This document shows, one piece after another, positions 7,381 to 15,700 of a DNA stretch of 64,000 bases. The position numbers were made by a program, and so were the translations under genes. Position 1 is the first letter of the stretch; each line of letters begins with the position of its first letter. Under the pieces are notes generated by a model that saw only the letters and a program-made list of their open reading frames with translations, was not told the DNA's origin and ran no database searches. Source of the stretch: Vibrio chagasii (GTDB lineage Bacteria > Pseudomonadota > Gammaproteobacteria > Enterobacterales > Vibrionaceae); assembly GCF_024347355.1 (NCBI RefSeq), contig NZ_AP025466.1:1764840-1828839 (forward strand), read 5' to 3'.

Positions 7381-10137
7381 TTATAGGTTGACCATAATGG
7401 TCTTAGTCGTGATCCCGCCTTGGTCATCGATGATTTTTAGCTTCACTTCATGCTTTCCGTATGAAGGGAAGATAGAAGTGAATGTACGACCTCGTTTCAC
7501 TTTTCCATTTGGTAATGTCCACTCTGTATCGACAATTCGCCCATCACTGTCTGAGCTTGTTGACCACATAGTGACCCAACGACCTAAGTGAATGTACTTC
7601 GCACTTGCTTCAGGAAGCGCGTTTGGAACCTCAACATTAACGATTGAGCGAAACGATGCGTTGGCACCTTTGTCGTCGACTACCGTTAGGCTGACTGTGT
7701 ATTCGCCGGCTTCTTGGTAAGTCCATGTTGGCGCGATTTCACTGCTTGTTACGCCGTTGCCGAAGTCCCATAGGTAGCTGATGATTTCGCCATCTTGATC
7801 CGAACTGAAGTTGCGAGCTGAGACGCTCAACCCATCTGTATTGAGTTCGAAGTTCGCTGTTGGCGCGATGTTGTGTTGGCTTACTTTCGACAGACGTACC
7901 ACACCGTATTCGTTGACATCGCTTTGGTTAACAATGTCTACCACCAAGCCAAACTTAGTCAAAATACGACCCGAATCAGGAGCTTGTGGTGATGTGTAAT
8001 CTTGGTCATCAGAGAAGCTTGCTGTACCCACTAGGCTTGTGTCCTGAAGCACATCGTTGTCACTGTTCACAAGACGCATAGGAGTATGGTCTTTCAGTGA
8101 AAACGCGGCATCACGGACTTGGTAACGTGTTTGAGCGACTTTTCCTGAGTTTTGCCAAACCATGGCATTTTGGTCGGCATCGACCACACCCAACCAGCCT
8201 TCACCAGGGTGTTTGCCTACCCAGTTATCAGTGAGCGACTCATCGACATACCAAATGATCAGACCTGGATCGAACGACATGAGTTGGCCCATGCGCTTGA
8301 TATTCGCCAAACCTTCATCCACGTCCATATGACTACGCCATTGCATTAGGTAGTAGTGTTGAGCTTGATGGAAGCCATTACTCAATTTGAAGCCATTAAG
8401 TGCAAAGCTAGAGTTATCTTCGCCGTCATCTATCGTAACCGTGTCACCGTCAACTATAAGGCTAAGGTTGTCTAGGTAGAAACCTTCCATGGCTAATCCA
8501 CCATCGGTGATGTACTCGAACGACAGTTCTACTTTTTGGCCTGCCCATTGAGAAACATCAAATTCAGCATCAATCCAACCGTCAGACTCGCCACCAACCG
8601 CTGGAACTAGGCCAGTATTGTATGGGTCATCCATAGAGGTGATGTTGCCAGCGATGGCTTGTCCGTTCACAAGGACACGAGCAAAGTCATAGTCTTTCTC
8701 GATTTGGTACCAAGTTTTGAAGGAAAGCACTGCAGAGTCGCCAGCCGGGATTTCCAACTTACGAGTCATGCTATTTTTCAGGTCGTCGCCTTTTTGAGAG
8801 TGGAACGAGTACTCACCCTCGAACGGTTTCAAACCTTCGATTTGTTTCTCTGGAAGGTCGACCTTAATCATGTTTGGACGGTCGTTATCTGTCGTTTGGA
8901 ACAAGGTGTAAATTTGTGGCTTGTCTTCTAGGTCATCAATTGATATTTGATCATCGTTAATCCAGCGACCACCAATCGACTTTTGTAAGAAGTGTTTTGC
9001 CCAAGAACTGAAAGCGGTCGGTTGTGTACCACCAATTTGACCAGCCCAACTGCCTGAAGACATGATAGACCAATAAGAGACAGGTTCACCTTTGCCTGTG
9101 TATTGCGTGTCGTACTCGTCTGGTAGACCTAAGTCATGGCCATATTCGTGCGCACAAACACCAGCTGCGGCATCGATCGGTTGAATCGTGTAATCAAATG
9201 CTGCGTACTGGCCATTAAAACGGTCTGGAAGCGAGCTCGAGGTGCCTTCTAGCACATGGGTGCGTCCAAGGTTGAATCGGTGAGACCAAATTGCATTAGG
9301 ACCTAACACACCGCCACCGGCTTCTTCACCTACAGAGGCATGGAACACCATTAGGTGATCAATTACGCCATCTGGCTCACGGAAGTCTCCGTCACCATCG
9401 TAATCGTAACGATCTTCAATATCGTAATCAGCAAGGTTGATACTAGGATCTTGAGCTAACTGGTTAAGGGCTTCACGCACCAGCTCTTGGGCGTTCAGAT
9501 CATTGTCTGTAGTAGGGGAGTTACCGCCATAGAAAGCGGCAGGTTTAGAAGCACGATACCAACCTGCAGCCTGACCAGCCACACTATAACTGTCGCCTGA
9601 TTCGCTTTGATAATACTGGCGCATCGAGATTAAGTTTTCGCCATTTGGTCCAGTATAGCCAGTGTCAGAGAACAACAACTCTTGGTAGTGTTCAGGGTTG
9701 TAGCTCTCGTAGAGCATTTGGGTGTGTTCTTTGGTCAGTCTGTTGTCATCCCAGTTTAAGTCGGGAAAGTCGACAAGTAGCGCGAGCACTTTGTCTGTAC
9801 GCTTAGTACCGACTTCAAGTGCAAAAACACTCGCTTTTTTAACGCCAGATTCTTTTTCGATGGCTTTGAGAATCTTGGCTCTCAGCTCCATGGCTTTTTT
9901 GCCGAACTGAGCATCACCTTTAAAACCAGAGTTAAGCTTATTTTTTAGGTAACGGTCCAGTGCATCATGTTTTACCGCGTCGGTTGCATCTTGGTCAACG
10001 AAGCCCTGTCTCACTAACATTTCTATTAGCTTGTCTTCATTAACAACACCAAGATCTATCGGTGTTTTGGCATAGCTACTGACGCTAAATAGAGTAAGCA
10101 TTGCTGAAGCGAGCAATGTTTTTCTCATTATTTTCAT
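7381..10137 (-). CDS. prtV: secreted M6 metalloprotease PrtV-like, with PKD domains
   Basis: A secreted zinc protease of 918 residues, matching the length of Vibrio cholerae PrtV. Order: signal peptide (about residues 1-23, ending SSYA); a propeptide of roughly 80 residues with the LVRQGFVDQD and ALDRYLKNKLN segments; the M6 catalytic domain with HEYGHDLGLPDEYD (HEYGH at 330-334) and a Met-turn SIMSSGSW; a calcium-site-like DYDGDGDFREPDG; a beta-rich middle region; and two C-terminal PKD domains from about residue 755, the first with SYLWDFGNG. In V. cholerae, PrtV is a secreted protease with effects on host proteins and grazers. A 37-bp gap separates it from a small upstream gene on the same strand whose product resembles its propeptide. 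The two probably form one operon. Confidence 0.92.
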   Translation of the reverse strand: MKIMRKTLLASAMLTLFSVSSYAKTPIDLGVVNEDKLIEMLVRQGFVDQDATDAVKHDALDRYLKNKLNSGFKGDAQFGKKAMELRAKILKAIEKESGVKKASVFALEVGTKRTDKVLALLVDFPDLNWDDNRLTKEHTQMLYESYNPEHYQELLFSDTGYTGPNGENLISMRQYYQSESGDSYSVAGQAAGWYRASKPAAFYGGNSPTTDNDLNAQELVREALNQLAQDPSINLADYDIEDRYDYDGDGDFREPDGVIDHLMVFHASVGEEAGGGVLGPNAIWSHRFNLGRTHVLEGTSSSLPDRFNGQYAAFDYTIQPIDAAAGVCAHEYGHDLGLPDEYDTQYTGKGEPVSYWSIMSSGSWAGQIGGTQPTAFSSWAKHFLQKSIGGRWINDDQISIDDLEDKPQIYTLFQTTDNDRPNMIKVDLPEKQIEGLKPFEGEYSFHSQKGDDLKNSMTRKLEIPAGDSAVLSFKTWYQIEKDYDFARVLVNGQAIAGNITSMDDPYNTGLVPAVGGESDGWIDAEFDVSQWAGQKVELSFEYITDGGLAMEGFYLDNLSLIVDGDTVTIDDGEDNSSFALNGFKLSNGFHQAQHYYLMQWRSHMDVDEGLANIKRMGQLMSFDPGLIIWYVDESLTDNWVGKHPGEGWLGVVDADQNAMVWQNSGKVAQTRYQVRDAAFSLKDHTPMRLVNSDNDVLQDTSLVGTASFSDDQDYTSPQAPDSGRILTKFGLVVDIVNQSDVNEYGVVRLSKVSQHNIAPTANFELNTDGLSVSARNFSSDQDGEIISYLWDFGNGVTSSEIAPTWTYQEAGEYTVSLTVVDDKGANASFRSIVNVEVPNALPEASAKYIHLGRWVTMWSTSSDSDGRIVDTEWTLPNGKVKRGRTFTSIFPSYGKHEVKLKIIDDQGGITTKTIMVNL

Positions 10138-10174
10138 TGTATTTCCTTTTTATATTTCCATGTCGATATAAATA

Positions 10175-10474
10175 TCAACTTCCTTCATCGGTGTTATTCA
10201 CCGATATTGGTCTAATGCACTCTTTTGGTGCTTTATTTACCTGACGTTGGTTTGTTATATCTTTATTTAAATCGAAATTTGGCTGATGGTTCTTATTTGC
10301 TTTGGCATTGAGATAGATACGCAAAGCTTCTTGGTTGTCCTCATAATTTAAGCCGGGACAGATAATGCCTTGTTCAATCAATGACTTCAGCAATGGCTCA
10401 TCATTCTCTATAGTGGAAGCCTGTGACAGTGAGGATAAGGACAGAACCATTAAGACCATTGTTTTATGTGACAT
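10175..10474 (-). CDS. small exported protein resembling the PrtV propeptide
   Basis: A 99-residue protein beginning MSHKTMVLMVLSLSSLSQAS, a signal peptide; the open frame extends upstream to 10510, but this start gives a normal export signal. The mature N-terminal part aligns without gaps over about 38 residues to the PrtV propeptide. Its NDEPLLKSLIEQG matches NEDKLIEMLVRQG, and EALRIYLNAKANK matches DALDRYLKNKLNS, with about 11 identities plus many conservative pairs. The rest is polar and contains two cysteines. It lies directly upstream of prtV on the same strand. Inference: a free-standing propeptide-like chaperone or inhibitor of the protease, or the relic of a tandem duplication. I know of no named family for it. 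Confidence 0.65.
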   Translation of the reverse strand: MSHKTMVLMVLSLSSLSQASTIENDEPLLKSLIEQGIICPGLNYEDNQEALRIYLNAKANKNHQPNFDLNKDITNQRQVNKAPKECIRPISVNNTDEGS

Positions 10475-10957
10475 TGTTATAATTAGCCATTTGTTTCGGT
10501 TATGTAACAAAATATATTTATAAAATTAACCAATCAAACTGTAAATTTTTACAAGTTATTGTCTATCCTATTTTCAACATTAAGAGTTAATATCAAACAC
10601 CCTTAGATAATTACCTTATTATCAGTTATTTATTTTATTTTTGTGAATTTATAGTTGATTGTTTTAATATTAAGTATCAGTGTGAAATATATGGTTATTG
10701 TCTCTCGTGTTAATAGAAGTAAGGCTTTAGATAGTAATAAAAATATCGTTATACTTTGTGTTGATATAAGAATAGTGAATTTTATTGTCAGTCCAATGGT
10801 GGATTATTTGTGTTTAAATTATTTTCACTCGAATTATCACTATTTCTTCGACTGTGGAGAGGTGAAAGCGCTTATGGGAGCAATGTTACGCAAATTTTTG
10901 AGTTAGTACGGCTGGTGGTAGTGGCGAACAAGTTGGCTAGTGAAAAAGCTGATGATT
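10475..10957. other. AT-rich intergenic region upstream of the prtV operon
   Basis: About 480 bp of AT-rich sequence holding the promoter for the small gene and prtV. A plus-strand open frame at 10655-10906 has no good ribosome site or recognisable product, and I do not call it. No repeat or RNA gene was recognised, although the hairpin at 10958 could end a short plus-strand transcript. Confidence 0.5.
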
Positions 10958-10984
10958 AAAGAGCCTGTGTGTCGGCTCTTTTAC
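10958..10984. terminator. intrinsic terminator
   Basis: AAAGAGCC and GGCTCTTT pair around an 8-nt loop, with four T on the plus strand. It could end transcription of the minus-strand transporter gene at 11011 or of a short plus-strand transcript. Confidence 0.6.
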
Positions 10985-11010
10985 TAAAGGGTTAAGGTGA
11001 GTTTTCGCTG

Positions 11011-11988
11011 TTATGATTGGGATACGTCGCGATAAAAGTAACGCTCACAAATCGTTGGTTTGACACGTTTAATAGCGTGCGAAATTAAAGCGACGATGAG
11101 AACTGAGAATACGATTCTTCCCCAGGATATGGTGTAAAAATCAGCCCCGATCAGTAAGATCAACAAGGTGTCTTCAATCAAACTGTGGAGCAGATTGAGT
11201 AGCATAATGGCGGTAAACACGTCTCTTGCGGCTATATGTCCTTTCTTTGCTTCGTTGATCAATAGACCTCCTCCGAACGAAAGACCGAGCGTGATCCCTA
11301 TGATGGTTAGATTGGTCGCATCTTTGCTGATGCCTAGTAGTCTTAAAAATGGTCGTAGCAGCAGAGCCATTAACTTCTCGATGCCAAGAACCTTTAAAAC
11401 TTTAAGTTACAGTAGCAGTGCTGAAATCACCATGAATATCACTGCAAAGTTTTTCAGCTGTTCGATAGCCCAACCAATATAACTGCTATCTGAGGATACT
11501 TCTGGCTGCCATAAAACGGTTGCTGGATAGTTGAGTAAGTCTCCGTATTGGTAACCAATATTCAGTAGCCATGCCAGTACTAAGCTGCCACCGACTCTCA
11601 CCGACAAGGTGGCAAGCCAACTTACCCCAGCTTTTTTCGCGATAGCGCCTTCGATTGGTAGAGAATGAGCGAGAAGCATCATGCTCTCTAATACAGACGC
11701 TTGGGCGACAGTGAGGGGCACATCAGAATTAATCAATATAATTAATCCAGCGTAAATATTGGTGAGTATTGTGGTAGCCCACACTAAGCCCATCTCTTTA
11801 GGTAAACCAACAATCTCCATTATTGGGCTTAACCACTCGCTGAGAATCACTATGCCACCGAGTTCTTCGACGACTTTGATGACGATGATGATGGGAATCA
11901 TGATCCGAAAAAGCGTTGAGGTGACATCGAAAATCTCTTTTAAGAGTTCTTTAAAAAATTGATAAGTGGATTTCATTGATACGTCCAT
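11011..11988 (-). pseudogene. nucleoside-recognition (Gate) domain membrane protein interrupted by an in-frame TAA
   Basis: Two frames, 11407-11988 and 11011-11370, lie in the same reading frame with a single TAA at 11407-11409 between them. The 12 codons after the stop read LKVLKVLGIEKL and run straight into MALLLRPFLRLLGISKDA, which looks like uninterrupted protein. Without the stop the product would be about 325 residues. It would be a multi-spanning inner-membrane protein with two Gate-like halves, including GLVWATTILTNIYAGL and IIGITLGLSFGGGLLINEA, as in nucleoside-recognition domain proteins. A C to T change at a CAA glutamine codon would create the stop, but this is inference. The second part has only a weak ribosome site, so separate translation is less likely. 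The start may be the ATG at 11976, which has a better spaced GGA. It is divergent from an Lrp-type regulator. Confidence 0.75.
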
Positions 11989-12117
11989 GTCGCGACTGTT
12001 TGATTTAAGAAGATCTTATCGTGATTGCTGTGATCGTAATTTCTAAATCTCGTTATAATTTTTTAATTACTTTGATATTAGAAATTATTACTCACAAATT
12101 GGTGGGTTTAAGAAATT

Positions 12118-12585
12118 ATGGAAATTGATCGCATAGATAGAAGCATACTCATCCAGCTTCAAAAGAATAACCGTATTCCCAATTTAGCATTGGCCGAGCT
12201 TGTTGGTTTGTCACCGCCTGCGTGTTTAAAGCGCGTAAAACGTTTGAGAGAGGAGGGAGTGATCGTAGGCGATGTATCTATTATCAACCCTGAGCTCGCT
12301 GGTCATAAGATGACTTTGGTCGTGTCTGTCGAAATGGAGCGAGATAGAGGCGATATTTATCAAATTTTTCGCCATTCTATTTCGAAGGCTGCAGAAGTTA
12401 CGCAGTGTTATCAGATCTCAGGTAGCTATGATTTTATGCTTATCGTGACTGTTAAAGACATTCAAGCCTACGAGGATTTCGTTGAGCGAGTACTACGCAA
12501 AGATCTTAACATTCGTAAGTTCCACACATCAGTATCTATGAGAACGGTGAAATTCAGCACTGAAGTGAAGTTAGAAGAGTCATGA
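12118..12585 (+). CDS. Lrp/AsnC-family transcriptional regulator
   Basis: A 155-residue regulator. The N-terminal AsnC-type helix-turn-helix starts IDRIDRSILIQLQKNNRI and includes LAELVGLSPPACLKRVKRL. A C-terminal RAM ligand-binding domain follows, with QCYQISGSYDFMLIVTVKD, as in amino-acid-responsive Lrp proteins. It is divergent from the interrupted Gate-domain transporter with a 129-bp spacer, so it probably regulates that gene, by analogy with other Lrp/transporter pairs. The effector is likely an amino acid or a related metabolite; this is inference. Confidence 0.9.
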   Translation: MEIDRIDRSILIQLQKNNRIPNLALAELVGLSPPACLKRVKRLREEGVIVGDVSIINPELAGHKMTLVVSVEMERDRGDIYQIFRHSISKAAEVTQCYQISGSYDFMLIVTVKDIQAYEDFVERVLRKDLNIRKFHTSVSMRTVKFSTEVKLEES

Positions 12586-12663
12586 TAAGAGAAGGAGAAT
12601 CAACAGTAACTGACGTCGATGTGAGCCAACTAGCTTAAATTCGTATAAATAGCAGGCATTTAC

Positions 12664-12688
12664 ACAAAATGTGAAGTTCACATTTTGT
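12664..12688. promoter_or_regulatory. perfect 25-bp palindrome upstream of the Aer-like receptor gene
   Basis: ACAAAATGTGAA at 12664-12675 and TTCACATTTTGT at 12677-12688 are exact inverted repeats around a single G. It lies 62 bp before the chemoreceptor ATG. The central TGTGA and TCACA are only 3 bp apart, so it is not a standard CRP site (6-bp spacer). It is probably a dimer operator; the regulator is unknown. Confidence 0.55.
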
Positions 12689-12750
12689 CATAACTTTAAT
12701 AATTGTATATATTCCTCGCCTAAAATAATAATTAACAAAAGTTAATAACA

Positions 12751-14313
12751 ATGATTGTCAGTTCATCTTCTCCATCTCGTGAAACGTTACTCAGCGAGCA
12801 CGAACAACTCGTATCAACGACGGATCTTAAAGGCGTGATTACTTACAGTAATGATGCTTTTTGTCGTATCGCAGAGTACAGCCAACAAGAATTGCTAGGA
12901 CAACACCACAATATTGTGAGGCATGGTGATATGCCTAAGGCTGCTTTTGCCGATATGTGGTTGAACCTTAAGCAAGGTAAAGCGTGGCGCGGTATCGTAA
13001 AAAACAAAACTAAATCCGGTGGTTTTTACTGGGTAGATGCTTATGTGACACCAATTTACGATAATGGAAAGGTGAGCGGTTACCAATCTGTACGGGTAAA
13101 GCCTAAAAACGAATGGGTACAAGTTGCCGATAAAGCATACCAAGGTCTATTGAAGTCTGAGAAATCTGGTCGTCAATGGTCGCTTCAGATCAGTGATAGT
13201 GTTCGTTATGCTGTGTTGCTGGGCTCGCTGGCTGCACCACTGATTTCAAACCTTGTCGAAGTAGGGCAAGTGTCCCAATGGCTTCTGAGTTTATTGCCTG
13301 TTTCTGCTCTTGCGTTATTGTTCCGCCAAGAACTCATCGACACACCGTTGCAGTTGAAAAAATTACAGTCAAAGTTCGATAGTGTAAGTCGCCTTGTTTA
13401 TTCAGGGAATAGCAAGTTTTCTGTGGCTGATTTCCACTTAAAGCTGTTGTCTGCTCGCATACGTACCGTATTAGGCCGAATGACAGATTCAGCGAAACCA
13501 TTGCAAGATTTGGCCGACAATCTTAATGCTACGTCGTTTGAAGTGTCTGAAGCGCTAGACCAGCAAACAAAAGACATTCTGCAAGTACGAGAGGCTACTG
13601 AAGAGGTTGAATTAACCGCGAATGAAGTCTCGTCTCGTACAGAAGAAGCGCATCAGATTGTCGATGTGACTTTAGAGACGTGTGCTGGTGCTAAAGAGAG
13701 CATTAACCAAACTCATCGAAACCTTGAAAATTTAGCTTCGCAAGCTGAGAAAGCGACGCAAACTACTTACCAATTGAGCGATCAAGCGCAAAGTGTCAGT
13801 AAGATAATGGAAGAGATTGGTGGCATCGCGGAGCAAACCAACCTGCTGGCGCTAAACGCAGCAATAGAAGCGGCGAGAGCGGGTGAGCAAGGCCGAGGCT
13901 TTGCCGTAGTGGCTGATGAAGTACGTGCGCTGTCTGGGCGTACCTCGAACGCGACAGTACAAATCAAAGAGAGCATCGAAACCATGTTGACAACCATTGA
14001 AGGTTGGCAGAAAGATATTTTGGCGAACAGAGAGCAGACCGATGCGTGCAGTGATGTGGCGAAGGTGAGCGCAGAACGTTTATCTGAAGTTGAAAACCTA
14101 ATGCAATCTATGAACGAGTTGATGCAGTCGGTAGAAAACTCAGCCCATAAGCAACGCACTCTCTCGAGCGAGGTGAATCTTCACATGCAATCTATCGCGT
14201 CGACTGCAGAACAGAATTTGGTCGCCACTCATTCAGTAAAGGACCATTCGACAGAGCTGAAAGACCAAGTAAATGAGTTCTATCAGTTAGCTAAACGTTT
14301 TGAAGAAAAGTAG
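12751..14313 (+). CDS. Aer-like PAS-domain methyl-accepting chemotaxis protein
   Basis: A 520-residue chemoreceptor. An N-terminal PAS domain (about residues 15-125) has the Aer-type signature [17 protein letters not shown] and [12 protein letters not shown], the family pattern that binds FAD and senses redox or oxygen. A short hydrophobic stretch near residues 150-190 anchors it in the inner membrane. A long coiled-coil signalling domain follows, with the conserved hairpin tip [20 protein letters not shown] and [12 protein letters not shown], which contacts CheA and CheW. There is no periplasmic domain, as in Aer. The gene is alone and ends in a terminator interrupted by the second ISL3 copy. 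The palindrome at 12664-12688 may control it. Confidence 0.92.
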   Translation: MIVSSSSPSRETLLSEHEQLVSTTDLKGVITYSNDAFCRIAEYSQQELLGQHHNIVRHGDMPKAAFADMWLNLKQGKAWRGIVKNKTKSGGFYWVDAYVTPIYDNGKVSGYQSVRVKPKNEWVQVADKAYQGLLKSEKSGRQWSLQISDSVRYAVLLGSLAAPLISNLVEVGQVSQWLLSLLPVSALALLFRQELIDTPLQLKKLQSKFDSVSRLVYSGNSKFSVADFHLKLLSARIRTVLGRMTDSAKPLQDLADNLNATSFEVSEALDQQTKDILQVREATEEVELTANEVSSRTEEAHQIVDVTLETCAGAKESINQTHRNLENLASQAEKATQTTYQLSDQAQSVSKIMEEIGGIAEQTNLLALNAAIEAARAGEQGRGFAVVADEVRALSGRTSNATVQIKESIETMLTTIEGWQKDILANREQTDACSDVAKVSAERLSEVENLMQSMNELMQSVENSAHKQRTLSSEVNLHMQSIASTAEQNLVATHSVKDHSTELKDQVNEFYQLAKRFEEK

Positions 14314-14345
14314 CGACCTTAAATAACTTCATGAAAAAATATAAG

Positions 14346-14375
14346 AAAGCCTTGCATGATGTGCAGGGCTTTTTT
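14346..14375 (+). terminator. intrinsic terminator of the Aer-like gene, entered by an IS
   Basis: AAAGCCTTGCA pairs with TGCAGGGCTTT (one G-U pair) and the T run continues. The 8-bp duplication TTTTTTGT flanking the second ISL3 element starts inside this T run. Confidence 0.8.
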
Positions 14376-14377
14376 GT

Positions 14378-15669
14378 GGTTCATCGCGGATTAGCGGGAA
14401 CTAAAAACAAAAACGGTAGTAAGTGATATGGTTTAGCCGCCAAACAAAAATCATACACAAACTACCGTTTTCATGCCGAATCATACTTTCCTATCTTCAT
14501 TCTGGGAAGGCTTTCAAGTCGTAAAGTCTCACCAGACAGCATCACTTATTACCCTGACTCTTGAACCGAACTCTGAGGCTAAGTGCCTTTGTGGTCTCGA
14601 GGCCGAGGCTATTCATGAGTATCAATGGCGTCATGTAAAAGAAGCCATGTTGCTCGGTGTTCCTGTTGTTCTTTCTGTTCAAACGCGAAGAATCAAGTGC
14701 CGTGAGTGTGGCATAAAAACAGAATCTCTATCTTGGTTGGAGCCTTATGCTCGTATAACGAAGCGCTTAAGAAGCTATATAGAACAATTACTGCCTCTTC
14801 TTCCTATTAAGCATATCTCCCGGTTAACGAACGTTCATTGGCACACCATTAAAGAGATAGATAAATCCCGACTTAGAAAAGTGGTACCGCCAGTGAAATG
14901 GGAGGAGCTAAGGCAACTCGTCATGGACGAGTTCGCCATCTTTAAAGGGCATCGATATGCCACGGTCATCGCTGACGCTAAGACACACCAAGTCATTTGG
15001 ATAGGGTTAGGCCGAAGCCGTAAGGACATACGGCCGTTCTTCGAGCAACTAGGCAAGCATGGCAATAATATCGAAGCGGTCGCAATGGACATGAATACGG
15101 CTTTTGATCTTGAAGTTAAAGCACACTGTCCGAACGCAAAAATCGTTTACGACTTATTCCATGTTGTTGCTAAGTTCGGTCGAGAGGTGATGGATAGAGT
15201 CAGAGTCGACCAAGCCAACAAACTCAAGCAAGATAAAAAAGCGAGGCAATGGATCAAGCGCTCACGCTGGGTGTTGCTAAAAAACAGGGGTAATTTGAAT
15301 ACACAGCAAAACAGCTATCTTACCGAAATATTGAATATCAATAAGGACTTAATGACCACTTATATACTCGGAGCACAACTCAAAGAGCTTTGGTATTGTG
15401 AATCAGAAGTACATGCTAAAGGGCTCTGGGAGGCGTGGTGGGCACAAGTACAAGAGAGTGGAATTAAGCCATTGAAAGAGTTCGCACGAAAACTAAGGCC
15501 TTATCTTCACGGCATTATCGCATCTGCGAGTTATCCGCTTAACACCTGCACATTGGAAGGGATAAACAACAAGATAAAGCTAATCAAGCGAATGGGATAT
15601 GGGTATCGAGATACAGACTACTTCTTCTTGAAGATAAAAGCGGCTTTCCCCGGAAAGCCGCGATGAACC
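14378..15669 (+). mobile_element. ISL3-family insertion sequence, copy 2
   Basis: The same 1292-bp element as copy 1, with the same 12-bp inverted repeats (GGTTCATCGCGG at 14378-14389, complement ending at 15669). It has a perfect 8-bp target duplication, TTTTTTGT, at 14370-14377 and 15670-15677. It again inserted into the T-tract of an intrinsic terminator. It is in the same orientation as copy 1, 10.9 kb away, so recombination between the copies could delete or duplicate the prtV region. Confidence 0.93.
14473..15666 (+). CDS. ISL3-family transposase (copy 2)
   Basis: A 397-residue protein, identical over its whole length to the transposase at 3586-4779, with the same N-terminal cysteine pairs, acidic catalytic residues and C-terminal EGINNKIKLIKRMGYGYRD block. 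The intact frame and perfect target duplication show a recent insertion and probably an active transposase. The last codons form one arm of the right-end hairpin. Confidence 0.92.
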   Translation: MPNHTFLSSFWEGFQVVKSHQTASLITLTLEPNSEAKCLCGLEAEAIHEYQWRHVKEAMLLGVPVVLSVQTRRIKCRECGIKTESLSWLEPYARITKRLRSYIEQLLPLLPIKHISRLTNVHWHTIKEIDKSRLRKVVPPVKWEELRQLVMDEFAIFKGHRYATVIADAKTHQVIWIGLGRSRKDIRPFFEQLGKHGNNIEAVAMDMNTAFDLEVKAHCPNAKIVYDLFHVVAKFGREVMDRVRVDQANKLKQDKKARQWIKRSRWVLLKNRGNLNTQQNSYLTEILNINKDLMTTYILGAQLKELWYCESEVHAKGLWEAWWAQVQESGIKPLKEFARKLRPYLHGIIASASYPLNTCTLEGINNKIKLIKRMGYGYRDTDYFFLKIKAAFPGKPR

Positions 15670-15700
15670 TTTTTTGTAGGTGAAGTGAAGGTTAGAAAAG

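Noticed and set aside
10655..10906. Plus-strand 83-codon frame upstream of prtV
   Set aside because: No ribosome site, no motif, and an AT-rich composition typical of intergenic DNA.
11407..11409. Programmed stop-codon readthrough in the Gate-domain gene
   Set aside because: TAA is not a selenocysteine or pyrrolysine codon and no recoding element is visible; nonsense mutation or error is simpler.
12666..12690. CRP site within the 25-bp palindrome
   Set aside because: TGTGA and TCACA are separated by 3 bp, not 6.
3491..15669. Composite transposon formed by the two ISL3 copies
   Set aside because: Copy 2 has its own perfect 8-bp duplication and each copy sits in a different terminator, so independent insertion is more likely.
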